From Torymus aiolomorphi (Eukaryota > Arthropoda > Insecta > Hymenoptera > Torymidae): a DNA stretch of 64,000 nucleotides. Below the pieces are notes generated by a model. That model worked only from the letters and a program-made list of their open reading frames with translations. It searched no databases and was not told where the DNA came from. The position numbers and the translations under genes were made by a program. This document shows positions 1 to 12,416 of this stretch, in pieces (positions within the stretch are counted from its first letter, which is position 1; every line of letters begins with the position of its first letter). The stretch is from assembly GCA_036365515.1 (NCBI GenBank), contig CM070874.1, positions 97,260,442 to 97,324,441 on the forward strand, in the 5' to 3' direction.

Positions 1-169
1 ACAAAATAACCTACCTACTTGGAACGCAATTAATACACATTCAATTCACGATATACAAAATCCCTTTTCATAATTAATATTACCTCCAAATTATTTTACT
101 GTGATCAAGATTATATGGCTACTTTTTAAAATATTTGATATTTAACATTATGGTATTTCTGAAAATGAC

Positions 170-375
170 TTTCTCGGTTGCACAATAACTAGAGTAAAAT
201 TGTTTTAATTTCTTTGAAATTTTGTAGAGATGTTGAGTTTGTATATTATTTATTATATTAGTTCTTATGGTAATAAAAAAATTCGTTTATGAATTTGAGA
301 GATATTTTAGGCTAAAACTGTTTTAGCCATCTTTTCATATCGAAATTTTTCGAAAACGGCTTTATGTATATATGT
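170..375 (+). repeat. Dispersed repeat family, copy 1
   Basis: This stretch resembles 63630-63830 in direct orientation and 58670-58925 in inverted orientation. Shared landmarks, in order, are a segment like 'gtaaaattg', a segment like 'tttgaaatt..ttgtagag', and an end near 'cggctttatgtata' or 'cggctccatgtata'. No coding frame is evident. Bases 1-170 and 375-497 hold only AT-rich sequence in which I see nothing. Confidence 0.5.
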
Positions 376-916
376 TACTAGAAAGTGGAAATGACACGCG
401 ATACGCACGCGTGTTGTTTACTTGCTTTTTCTAATTTAATAAGCTATTATTAGATTCATTATTTAAAAATATTGCAACGAGGTATAATGAAAGTAGGTTA
501 AGGGGGTCGGACACCTTTAGAATGACGAAAATCAATTTTTTTTTTATTACATATTTTACTAAGAAAACACTTGTAGAATATGTCCCAATTAGTTTTAAAG
601 CATTATCTATTTCTGTTTTAAGAATATACACAAAACACTGATAAAGCTTTTCATTTGTTTTTTGTTCAAATTACATTTTTCCCCTTGTATACATAATTAT
701 ATAATCTAAATATCTGTCTGTATATACTTTAAAAGATCCAAAAATAATATTTTAATTATTAATACAAAGATAAAAAATAAATAATATAATTTATGGACGG
801 CATTTTTGACAAAAATAAAAATTTGATTTTAAAACTTATATAGCAGTTAAGTTGGCACCGTAACAATCTGGCTTATCAACGACAGCCTCTTACAGGCTCA
901 CAGCTCACTCCTTTAT

Positions 917-1900
917 TGTAACAGTGAATCCACATTGCATGCCGTATACCGTATGCCGTATGCCGTCAGAAAAATAATTGTTGTCCGAAATCTATAATAT
1001 TTATAACTCTATGGTTACAATTCCTATAGGGTCTTCAGGGAACGCTGGAGTCAATGCATTTTAAATGGAGGGTGGCGCTGTATTCAGTAAAACGCGTTTT
1101 TATTTTATAAATTAAAAAATTCTTATCTTTTTGGATTTTGAAGACTTGAGCGCGCTTTGGATATTAATGTTTAGTTATTTCTCAAAATCGCAACTCAAAT
1201 AATCAATTAATTGCTGAGAAAACCTTGAAAAACTTGCGCGGGTAACATAACCTATAAATTATGAAATTGAAAGACAATAATTTTTTTGAATTCCAAGACT
1301 TGAGCGCGCTTTGTATATAAATTTTAAGTATTCTCCTAAAATTTCAGTCCAATCGGTTAGTTATTCGAAGAGAAAACATTGAAAAACTAACTGACGGGAC
1401 TTCGGCCTCCTTCTTCACTACAGCTCTGAGGGAGAGTGTACATAAACGCTACGCGACGCGACGCGACGCTACTGTTACTTGTAGAATTTGTTGCTGATTG
1501 GCTAATAAGCTTTGTGGTGTACGTGTTAACTATATATAACCGTAGGGTTACTCGGCTTATTAGCCAATCAGCAACAAATTCCACAAGTACAGTAGCGTCG
1601 CGTCGCGTCGCGTAGCGTTTATGTACACTCTCCCTGAGGAACAGATATAAAGTACAAGAATAACATGAGTTATGTATCTATATATACGAAGAACAGCAAG
1701 GAACAAGACTCTTGTTCCTTGTGTATCTCGCTGTTCCTCGTATATATAGATATACTAACCCATGTTATTCTTGTACTTTATATCTGTTCCTCAGAGCTGT
1801 GTGAAGGCCCATAGGATTTGTAACCATAGAGTTATAAATCCTATAGATTTCAGACAACAACTTTTTTTCTGACGGCATGCAATGTGGATTCACTGTAACA
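917..1900. repeat. Nested hairpin (foldback) block
   Basis: The outer arms (917-960 and 1870-1900) read from 'gtaacagtgaatccacattg' and its reverse complement. Inside them, 'ctatggttacaa...cctatag' near 1010-1030 is mirrored near 1810-1840. Two further hairpins sit inside: arms near 1420-1510 and 1550-1640, containing a GACGC/GTCGC tandem stretch, and arms near 1643-1710 and 1725-1795. A short direct repeat containing 'gacttgagcgcgcttt' occurs near 1143 and 1300. No protein is encoded. Confidence 0.6.
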
Positions 1901-2949
1901 GAGCTGATTTTAACCTATGTAAAAGTCCGCAAGCAATGTAAACATGCACAGCTGTCATTTCATATAAACACTGTGATATCAGCATCAGCACCTTTTCTAT
2001 ACAAAGTGTTGTTCTTAATTTTCATTGTTTCCAACGGATTTTGGAGTAAACATTTAGTGTATTATAATACGTAAAAGTATTTTAAATCAGTTTTTAAAAG
2101 TGTTTGAATAATACGTGTGACAGTTGAATTAATGTTTTAGAAATAGCTTTTAGTACTTGAATTTTTATTGGAAACTTTATACTTAAAATAACAGGGATTG
2201 ATACTAAAGAAAAATTAAGTCTATATTGACTATTACAAAAAACATTTAGTGTACAGATTTAAATCAACTTTTAAAGGAAGCGAAAGATATGCTATTGTGC
2301 AGAAAAATGTTATGGAACCTTCGCTTCTGCCAGAAAGCTATCATTATCAGCCATTGCCTGAATCTCGCTATGAAATAATTGACATTTTATTTTCTGAAGT
2401 AAAAACAGTTATGCACTGCAATAAATATCTGTCGTATTCTCTTTATTAAGTAATAATATTATATGCGAAAAAGAATAATGAAGGACAAGTAAAGAAGTTC
2501 ACCTTATCAGACATTAAAAGAATTGCTGCTATAAACATTTTTTTCAAGCATTTAGCTATGGCGATACTGGTTTCATTACATACATGAAGGATTTTGGATT
2601 TCTCAACACATTCTTTATTTACCTCAGTATATGTATAAGAATCTAATATATGTGATAAAGATTATTAAAAACATATGGATTTAAAAGCACCAAAGGATCT
2701 ACTTATTAAACCACTTAACAAACTTGACTGATTGATGTGGATATGACTGTTACGCGTGCTCATAGCTTACAAGTCTGATAGATCGTATACTGAGGTACCA
2801 GAATATTTGTTCTAAATGTAAAATATTTTGAACGAAAAACAATATTTTTTTGTATTTCAGGGCAGAGACGGAGTTAAGAAATAAAGAAGAAGAAATAAAG
2901 AAGTATTTTAGAAATTTTATCTTTAAAGCTGTTTTCTACATAATGTAAA

Positions 2950-3292
2950 ATTTTGAGCTCTGCCGTCGACTCCAGATTCAGGAACTGCATATATTTTAAT
3001 GGGAGAGGTCCTAAAAATTTTGGTATTTTATATGTCTATTGACTGAAGAGTTGTATGTATCCAATTTATTTGATTAAATAATTTTTTACGGTCAAAGATT
3101 GCTAAAAAATCTGAATTTCACTTAAATTTAAGATTTTTTAGCAATTTTTGACCGTAAAAAATTATTTAATCAAATAAATTGGATACATACAACTCTTCAA
3201 TCAATAGTCATATAAAATACCAAAATTTTAGGACCTCTCCCATTAAAATATATGCAGTTCCTGAATCTGGAGTCGACGGCAGAGCAAAAATT
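2950..3292. repeat. Hairpin with ~150-bp arms
   Basis: The left arm (about 2950-3110) and right arm (about 3130-3292) are near-perfect reverse complements. They run from 'gagctctgccgtcgactcc' inward to 'acggtcaaa', with a short AT-rich loop. The hairpin lies near the right end of the TTAA-flanked element and is probably a subterminal part of it. The 69-codon frame over the right arm is a by-product of the repeat. Confidence 0.65.
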
Positions 3293-3799
3293 TTGAAATG
3301 GCCATATATTTGGTTAAAATCGATCAAAATTTTTTTTTGGGTCTCATTTTATCATAAATTGAATATATTTTTAGGATATTACTTCTAAATATTTCTAATT
3401 ATGAAAATTAATTTTTTTCAGGTTATTTTATGAAGAAAATTGTAAAGGTGTCTGACCCCCTTAATGAAATTGTCGATCACTCAAAAAACATGTATTTTTT
3501 TATGAATAACTAAAGACGGTATTATTTAAATAAAATTAAAAATATACCCCTACAGCGAGTTTTCAATCATTATGAAAGCAGATAAGATTATGAAAATAAA
3601 CAATTTATTAAAATAATACAGATGTTTGTTATTTCTTAAAGAACTAATTATTTTGAAATATTTTCGAATACTTGTTTTTCAGAGAATATTTCATAAATCA
3701 ACAGAAAATTTTAACCACTTATTACACTTATTAAAAACTATATTTGGTTAAAATTTCAATACATTTTCTTCATTTGTTTTTGAGAAAAATTATTTTATA

Positions 3800-3865
3800 A
3801 AAGTATAAAAAAAGGAATTGATAAATTAGTTTGAGGAAGCTACGTGCCAATGAATTGGCAGCGGT
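3800..3865 (-). repeat. Dispersed repeat fragment
   Basis: The sequence around 'gaagctacgtgccaatgaat' is the reverse complement of the start of the duplicated unit at 57201 and 58049. The flanking 3465-4490 has no gene. It holds AT-rich sequence, a G tract near 4038-4050, and a short GC palindrome-like stretch near 3970-3985. Confidence 0.5.
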
Positions 3866-4496
3866 TTTTTGTGATTGAAAAGCTATATTTTCGGCCTCAT
3901 CTGGCAAAAATTAGTAGATAACGCAACTAGGGAGGTAAATAGTTCGCTAAAATAGGTGTAAATTGACACTCGAGCCGAAGGCGAGGACATTTTTAACTAT
4001 TCCGTAATTTCTCGATTTCATGTGTTATTTAAAATCGGGGGGGGGGGGGGCAAGGCAATCGTTCTTATGCGTCCTTTGCCACCTTCAAATCTTTTTATAA
4101 AGATTTTTCTAATACTTAATTATATTCATTTTGAAAATTTATCTCTCCAATAATCAAATAAAACAAAGCATGTCAAACAAAAAAATGTATTGAAATCAAC
4201 TTTATAAATACACAAGTAACCGTAAGTGTATTTAAATGAATCAAATAAATCACTATAAGCATTTTGTACAAAAAATGAAGTTGTAACCTCTGGTTTTATT
4301 TAAAATACTCAAAAATTCATCTTAAACAATGCATAAGATAACCATACGTACTTAGCTTCTACAAATTTAACCTATACCCAGTAGTTGAACACACATAAAG
4401 TGATCAAATTTATGTATGATATGATATGACAAACTGTGTACTATTTATAAGAATGCAATGAATAGTGTTAGTCTTCGTAAGTATTTATCAATTTGT

Positions 4497-4745
4497 GTAC
4501 TTTTTCGACCAAGCCCCGCATGCTTTTTTTCGTCCGGGCGTTGGGGGGGAGTCGTGCTTTTTTTGTTCGCGCGCCGCGAGTTGTGCTTTTTTTCGTCCGC
4601 GCGCCGTGAGTTTTGCTTTATTCATAAGGAAGCGCGAGCTGTCCTTTTTTTCGTCCGGGCGACATAAGTAATGCTTTTTTTCGTCTGAACACATCGAGTT
4701 GTGCTATTTTTCGGAACGGCCTGTGTTGTCCTTTTCTTCGTATGA
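4497..4745. repeat. Degenerate minisatellite, ~36-44-bp unit
   Basis: Six to seven imperfect units share 'tgctttttttcgtcc' followed by a GC-rich half such as 'gcgcgccg' and then 'gagttgtgc'. Spacing between the T-tract cores is about 36-44 bases. Open frames on both strands over this block are by-products of the repeat. The stretch 4750-5240 has no recognisable gene. Confidence 0.6.
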
Positions 4746-5239
4746 GGCGTCGATATTTATTATTATAGTTCAATTTACAATAAAACATAGTTAAGGCAAT
4801 AATATTCAGTTTTACTATCCAATATAGTTAACAGTACTAATGCCTTTTTTCTCAGTGTAAAGTAATACACATAATAGATCTGATAGAACCTTCGCTTTGT
4901 CTGACAATCATATTACGAAAAGCTTCCTCTTTGAGAAAGTAGTATTTTATAATAAAACTAGGCTACATGAGAACAAGGGCTACATGTCCTTGTTTGATCA
5001 CCAATGATTTGCCATAACTTCCCGATCGGAATATGAATAGGGTCTTTCCTGTGTAAAGGTAAGGGCCTGAGTAGCCTTGCCGCTGGCATCCCTAGCAAGC
5101 AGCGTAACGGGGCGCAGATAATAGGACTTTGGCACGGTCCGATAGGGCCTTAATTTTGCTTGAGTCGCAAATATCATTCAAACCTTTTGAATCTGCACTG
5201 AGAATTTTTGCATATTAAAGAAATTTTCCATGTAAAGTA

Positions 5240-5585
5240 GTACACAGCTTAAGTCTACACCTAGAAAATGTACACTATCAAATTTATACTTTATACTTAT
5301 TAATATGTATAAATTCTACACGTGTAAGTATGCGTATATACTCTACACGTATAAATTATCCTCGTATAAATGCGTATATACTCTACACGTATAAACTTTA
5401 CACGTATAAATACCGATATACTCTACACGTATAAATTCTACACATGATATAGATTTGAATCGTGTAGAGTATCACTGTGTAGACTTTATTTGTGTATAGT
5501 TTCTAATAATTTTAACTGTGTAGGGTTTATCAGTGTTTTAATACAACTGTGTAGACGCTATGTGTAGATATGAAATGTGCCCAAT
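5240..5585. repeat. AT-rich satellite that reverses orientation
   Basis: The left part repeats 'tatactctacacgtataaa' and variants, with 'ctacacg' cores spaced about 13-50 bases. From about 5457 the core appears reversed as 'tgtgtaga' or 'cgtgtagag' several times. The block therefore folds back on itself. No coding content is seen. The stretch 5585-6600 shows no gene. Confidence 0.5.
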
Positions 5586-6613
5586 ATCACTAGTATCCTC
5601 TATGTGTTACCTGAAATATTGTTACTATTATATTTTTATAATTGCAAATAAATGATGTAATATATTAGGCAACAAAATGCTAATTTCGCATTAAACCAGA
5701 ATCGTCTTGCACTTTTTTAAGACATTTTACAAGAAAAAAATGACAGGAATTTCCAAGGTAAAAGTTCAACCTCAATTAGACTTGAATTAATAATCAGTGC
5801 ACATAGTGCTTACTAGTAGAGGATCAGATAAATATGAGTAACCTCAAAATTTTTTGTAGAGACTCAACACTAATAAAATTTTTTAAAACTAATTCTTACA
5901 CTTGATTTTTAAAATCCAACATAACCAGTCATCTCTAAGCGCGCTTCGCGCGCTGTAATTTTGTCGCAACTTTGCGCCACTTTCGTTTTTGTAACCTAGA
6001 AGCCCATTACTCCCACCAACCAAATCACGAATAAATTGATATCATAACAAATCCATCATTTTTTAAAGATAGAAACTCTTTGTTTTTTGTTTTTGAGGTT
6101 ATGAACATGATCAAGTTTCATTTTAAAAGTTTGTTTCAAATAGTTTAAATTATACGATAATATCGTAAGTCTCATAAATAAAATCATGAAATTTTTCTTA
6201 TACTATTCAGTTTTAAATATTCAAAGGCAAGAATCCAATCTTCAAAATTCTTATTGTGATGACAGATTTTTTCCATCACTTTTTTAAGAGAGGATTTATG
6301 TTTATTCATATAAGTAATTCGATACATTTTTATTTCAGCACAGACAATAGAAAAGTAAAAAATATTAATATCATACACATATTTTTCCAGTTTTCTTTTT
6401 AAATTATAAAGGCTGCAGTTTTTATATGATATGCCGATAAGGTTTATAACTCTGTAGAGGTTTCTGGTGGAGTGTTACCTACGACCTCTGTGAGTTTCAA
6501 GAAAATTGGGATTCTGGAACCCTGACCCTCTCCTAGTTAGTGTTCAAAATTTTAATCTGGCAGATGGTACTTGTATAAATCTATACACAAAAGCTTTAAA
6601 GTATGTTTATCAA

Positions 6614-7030
6614 TTAAACTATATTTACAATCAGTTTATGATAATATATTAGACTTGTCTTGATAGAGTAAGAAGCTGGCTGACAGAAATAAAATAGTTC
6701 GTGTACTATATCATATTCACATATTATATTATTCAGATGCATAATAGAGCGATTAGTTCTATATCCGCTTTGGTATTTCGTGATTATGTTGTTTTTCTCT
6801 AGACACCGTCTTAATAGTTTATTAATTATTTTCTCCACTTCTTTTAGAGTCAGCAATTAGTTAATGATATGAGTCGGTAATTTTCTTTTTTTGTTTTGTC
6901 TTTGTCAGGTTTGGGAATAGGAATAGTTATTGCTCTTCTCCAGACATCAGGAAATAGCCTCTTCGTCCATATAATATTATATATCTTGAGCAGTTGAAAA
7001 CTGTTGCAAATTCCTTAGCTGTTATTGGGT
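6614..7030 (-). pseudogene. Non-LTR retrotransposon reverse transcriptase fragment
   Basis: On the minus strand, 6880-7000 translates to a segment containing FPDVWRRAITIPIPKPDK. Past a break in frame, 6614-6856 gives LTLKEVEKIINKLLRRCLEK and then QSGYRTNRS. This is the conserved fingers region of Jockey/CR1-type reverse transcriptases (a '..P..W..A.V.PI.K' motif followed by '..QSGFR..RS'). The YxDD catalytic block is absent. It is a short, decayed fragment. Confidence 0.6.
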
Positions 7031-7546
7031 TATTAAGGGGGCAAGCCTGGGTTAAAGCCTAAAAAATAGATTTTAGTATAATTAGTCAGGTAAGTATTTT
7101 TTTAAATCTATATAGGAAAACAACTTGATACCTCAAAAATATACATAAAAAATAACATTTTAGCACCTCCCTGGCTTCCATATTTTAATTTATAAGTCTG
7201 TAATAACCACTGGATTGAAACATCAATTTTTCTATAACACCTCAGGGCATGTAGCACTAGTCTGGAACAGTTTGACCAAATGAATCAGAGAGCGAGGAAA
7301 ATCTTGTTTATATATATTTACACTGATTAAGCGGAGCAGATATTGAAAAAGTTGAATTCTTCCATATAAGGGGGCCAGACACCTTTAAGGTGGTACTATT
7401 GGTTATATGGTACCTAAATATAAAATATTCTACAATTAATTGTTCTTACACTACAAAGTGAGAACCCATATAGTATCATAGACCAGTACTTTAAGTTATG
7501 GAAAAAAAATTTTTCAACGAAATTTCAGTACTAACAAAGTATATAA

Positions 7547-7644
7547 CCCTGGTAGAAAATTAATCATAAGTTGGCCAGAATATGGCTAAGCCATATGCTG
7601 GTTAAGCATATTCTGGCCAACTTATGGTTAATTTTCTACCAGGG
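7547..7644. mobile_element. 98-bp hairpin MITE (CCCTGGTAGAAA termini)
   Basis: The element is a near-perfect palindrome. It starts CCCTGGTAGAAAATTAA and ends with the reverse complement, and the arms meet near 'gctggttaagc'. TAA flanks both sides, which would fit a 3-bp target duplication as in PIF/Harbinger elements. The same termini bound a 253-bp element at 35019-35271, and a single end occurs near 24799. The flanking 7031-7546 and 7645-8415 show no gene. Confidence 0.65.
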
Positions 7645-8415
7645 TAACGTCAATGTAAAAAAATGATGCAACAAATCGCTTTAATCTTTTTCATTTTTGC
7701 TTCAAATTCAGTTTTTAAATGCTCATTTTTATCTTTGTAGAATTTCATAACGAGGTATCGTGGATCAAATTAAAAACTATTTACTTTCTAAGGTACTTGC
7801 GCTTTCTGAGATGATTGACATTAAAGTTTGGAAAGCAGTTTTCTTATACTTGTCTCCTCTACGCTGTTTATTATTAGTTCTGCCAGAATTTACATATTAG
7901 AACCAGCAATTGAGAAGTATTTGACATATGATAAGTAGCCTTTAAATTCAGTAGTGTTGTGTTGCGTCAATGTTACGTCCGTAACGTATTTCTAAAATCA
8001 ATTTACATGCATATTTCTCATCAGTAATTTTCTAACCCACAAACTGATGTAATTGCGAATTTGACAAATGCAGCACTTCGGCTACGCAACAGCGTGACGT
8101 AGCGAGCCACCTACTTCGCGAAGGTGTACGCGCGCCGGAACTTTTATGTAGACTCAGCATTTCTCAACTTCGAAACCGAACGATTTTTGTCAAATGTTTA
8201 CTAAATTTGTTTAAAAAGATGATTTTGAGTCAGCATCAAAATCATCTTCAACCTAATTTAACCGCTTAATAAATACGGCGACTCTCACTACACAAATCAG
8301 TAATCGTGCAAAAGTCGCGAGCTCCGTACCACTCCAGCCGACAAGAGGAGAAGCGAATATTTTATACGGGTCAAATACCCTACATTCAATTACGAAGAGA
8401 ATTTCTTATATCTAT

Positions 8416-9230
<815 letters not shown>

Positions 9231-9359
9231 TTTTGAACTCTTCTATATATTGCAAACTATTTAATCATAATCTACTTGTCAATTATCCTTGTTCTGATAT
9301 AATCTGTAACAAAAAAAAAAGATTTCACAAAGTAACATTTCAATGCGCGATGTCTTCAT

Positions 9360-10035
9360 TCAGCTATCAAAACAGAATCCGTAAAAAGGATCGATGCCGG
9401 TTCTAAAAAGGGTTTTGATTACAGCGTTTGTCTTCAGGAAAAGACGGGTCTGAAGTTTGCAACGTTGTGATACAACGAAAATTCGATTTTCGAAAAACCA
9501 CTTTTTTCCACATAAATGACATAATATACTATAAATAATCGAAGAATACATCAATTTTCATATATTGTAAAATGGTTCCTAATTTTTTTTGGGTAGTTTC
9601 TACTCCCAGAAAATAATTCCAGCAACAAAAAGTTTGGAAATACCAAACGCCGCGGAGTGAGAATTTTTTTTCCGTCACGACCCCTATATAATCAGCTGTT
9701 TGGGGGTTTTCCGGGTAGTCGAGTTAGTTCCTAATTTTTTTTCGGTTATTTTGTATCCTCATAAAATAATTCCAGCAATAAAAAGTGTGGAAATGCCAAA
9801 CGCCGCAATGAGATAATTTTTTTCTCTTAGGTCATCTTACGAATTCCGTGTCAGGGGTGGGGGGTAGTTTGGAATTGTTTTATTTTAATCAATTTTCATG
9901 TATTCTTCCATTATTCATAGTGTATTATGTCATCCATGTGGAAAAAAGTGGTTTTTCGAAAATCGAATTTTCGTTGGATCGCAACGTTGCTAACTCCAAA
10001 CCCATAGGAAAAGATGGTTCGTGCCGCTTTTTCAA
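9360..10035. repeat. Inverted-repeat element with an internal direct duplication
   Basis: The arms at about 9440-9565 and 9890-10000 are inverted copies. A landmark is 'gaaaaaccacttttttccac' on the left and its complement on the right. Between them, 'ttcctaattttttt' to 'ccaaacgccg' occurs twice (about 9578-9652 and 9727-9806) in direct orientation with moderate divergence. This looks like a decayed non-autonomous element. No protein is predicted. Bases 9230-9360 and 10035-10195 hold nothing recognisable. Confidence 0.55.
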
Positions 10036-10194
10036 AATTTTCGGAGAGTGACAGTTCCGGATGGTATTATCCACTTCCACTTATACGGGTCAGTTCATGT
10101 CACTTTTCTCGGAAGAAAATTGTACTAGCAAAATCATTACAAAAATCGTTAAAAGATCTAAGGATTTTCTCATAGATTTTCGCTTTTAGCACTG

Positions 10195-10830
10195 GGTGTA
10201 CCGTTAAAATAATACAGTCCACCGTCTCGCTTAGCGGCAAGCAGGACCTTAGCATCACTCTGCACGACTTCTCAATGACCTCTTGCGACTAAATACCACA
10301 TTATTCCCAAAGTCGGTAATTTTATCGACTATGACGAGATTTACGTGTAGATCCGGAACATACAGAACATCTTCAAAATCGATTCTCGTTTTGATACCTC
10401 CTAGGCATGCCGAGGTTGACACCACGCCTTTACTTTCTATTTTCGCGCAGGCATCGTTTGCAAGGTTTAATTTCTCGTGCCCATTTACAGGACTAAATTC
10501 TGAGAACATGTCAGCATCTCCACACATATGGGGCGACCACCTGCTGTCTATACATCAATTGTTACTCTGGACAACGTGCACATGAATGCAGTATGTGAGC
10601 CCTCAGCTTTATACTCATTTTTCAATTCTTCGTCCTTCGTCGGTTTTTTATATCTTCGTATTTTTATATCTGTATCCGGTTTCTTCGTACTTGTAACTTT
10701 TTATTTTTGCATAATTTTTCGCGACTTTAAATGTCTTTGCGATCTTTCCTCGAGTATAGGAAGTTCGTCACTTGATGTCATCTCACGTCGAAAGTTCTAG
10801 ATGCTGTCGGTTAAGGACGTTCGCGGTTAA
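10195..10830 (-). pseudogene. Ty1/copia gag-pol fragment (protease, gag-pre-integrase)
   Basis: On the minus strand, a polar gag-like stretch (10580-10790, one internal stop) leads to AFMCTLSRVTIDV near 10575-10537. After a frame change it continues as IDSRWSPHMCGDADMFSEF and on to VLYVPDLHVNLV (10530-10255). Past another stop comes AKVLLAAKRDGGLYYFNG (10240-10200), typical of the gag-pre-integrase domain. The protease active-site triplet reads DSR instead of the usual DSG or DTG. No LTRs or integrase core were found. It is a dead fragment. Confidence 0.65.
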
Positions 10831-11454
10831 AAACGAACCAATGGGCGAAAATTTATATAATGGAGATGATAGTTTAAATGTAAAATGTTATTCTTATATC
10901 ATTCTAAGGGATTTGACAAGATATAAAAAAAATTTAATAATTGAAATTTTGGAAATGTTGCTAGTGTAAGTATTGTTTATGAAAAAAAGGACAAGAATCT
11001 ACTATGGGAATAATTATGTTTGATCCGACTTTAATGGGATATGGCTTATTATCTTCATCATGCGATTTGTTTATACGACTCACATGCCTATATACAAATG
11101 TACGCCACCTTTCACTCTTTGATAATTTCTTCATTATTTTGCGGCAACCCTTACCTCAACATATTCAGGCACATTCTACAGAAAAAATTCAAAATTTTAC
11201 CAATCAATGTTCTATACAAAAAGATTCAAGATTTTGAATTAAAAAATGAATGAACTTGGATTTTAACCAAACATTTAAAAAAAATTGAATTTTCAATGTT
11301 GCATAGCTTTTTTATTTTTGTAAATATCGACCTAAAATTTAGGGAACATGTTTTTTTCATAAATAACTAAAAGAAAACATATACCGGGTGTCCCATTTTA
11401 AAACCACCAGGCAAATATCTCGAAAACTAAGGGAGATGGAAAAAAACTTTTAAT

Positions 11455-12130
11455 ACAAAAGTTGTAGGGTTCAGAGGGGCCCAACTGATCGTGACCTTGG
11501 TTATGACCTTGAGGTCAATGATCAAGGTCATTTGAAGATCAAATCGATTTTTTCAAATGGAAACCCCCACTTTTGACCTCGTAAATGGAAAGAGCGGAAA
11601 ATTTTACGTTCAGATATGTCCTTGAGTCAAGGTCATGGTCATGGTCATGGTCATGTTTAAAATCAAAATCAATCAACGCATCAAAAGATTCCCATAATTA
11701 GGCATACGAGACAAATTGTTAAATACAAAAGTTGTAGGGTTCAGAGGGGCCCAACTGATCGTAACCTTGGTTATGACCTTGTGGTCAATGATCAAGGTCA
11801 TTTGAAGGTCAAATCGATTTTTTCAAATGGGAACCCCCATTTTTGACCTCGTAAATGGAAAGAGCGGAAAATTTTACGTTCAGACATGTCCTTGAGTCAA
11901 GGCCATGGTCATGGTCATGGTCACGTTTAAAATCAAAATCAATCAACGCATCCAAACATTCCCATAATTACGCATACGAGTGTTAAATACAGAAGTTGTA
12001 GGGTTTGGAGCGGCCCAACTGATCGTGACCTTGAGGTCAATGATCAAGGTCATTTGAAGGTCAAATCGATTTTTTCAAATGGGAACCCCTATTTTTGACC
12101 TCGTAAATAGAAAGAGCGGAAAATTTTACT
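11455..12130 (+). repeat. Left-arm tandem repeats of the DD41D element
   Basis: Units start at about 11455, 11726 and 11989 with 'acaaaagttgtagggtt', giving periods of about 271 and 263 bp. Each full unit contains TGATCAAGGTCATTTGAAGG and a run of 'ggtcatggtcatggtcatg'. The mirror copy is at about 13795-14475. TCAAGGTCA or TCAAGGCCA occurs at about 11522, 11627, 11792, 11897 and 12044. Confidence 0.8.
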
Positions 12131-12416
12131 ATTTTTACTATTATCAATATTTACCAGGGTTAACCAATTATATCAAATAATAACAAAAGTTAATAAGTGT
12201 TGACCACCTGTATCCAATAGTGACCGGTAGTATTCAGCATTGATCGGTAATAGTCAATAATTATTACTGTTTACATCAAATTGTTTTCAAATTGAGCACA
12301 CTTATATTGGCACAGAAAATTAAACTTTTTCGTTTTAAAATATTGTATAGTATAATAATATATTATTTCTTTTGTTGTGTGTTTTGATAAATAATTGCAT
12401 TTACAACTAAAAAAGA

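Larger units (their letters stand above)
502..3460. mobile_element. TTAA-flanked non-autonomous DNA transposon (~3 kb)
   Basis: The segment is bounded by TTAA at 498-501 and 3461-3464. Terminal inverted repeats of about 20 bp begin GGGGGTCGGACACCTTTA on the left, with an inverted copy carrying one mismatch on the right. TTAA duplications are typical of piggyBac-type elements, but no transposase is readable. The longest internal frame (2249-2449, 66 codons) matches nothing I recognise. The interior carries a nested hairpin block (917-1900) and a second hairpin (about 2950-3292). A related terminus recurs at about 7374, so the family has other members. The class assignment is an inference from the target site. 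Confidence 0.55.

Noticed and set aside
2249..2449. 66-codon frame as a captured gene or transposase
   Set aside because: No recognisable motif; flanking sequence in the same frame decays at once. Left as unexplained interior of the element.
5030..5160. tRNA-derived SINE near 'gccgctggcatccctagcaa'
   Set aside because: No A-box/B-box pair at the right spacing and no tail repeat seen.
7020..7400. A second complete TTAA element between 'ttaagggggcaagcc' (7035) and 'ataagggggccagacacc' (7371)
   Set aside because: The two ends are in the same orientation and differ in sequence; no inverted pair is formed.
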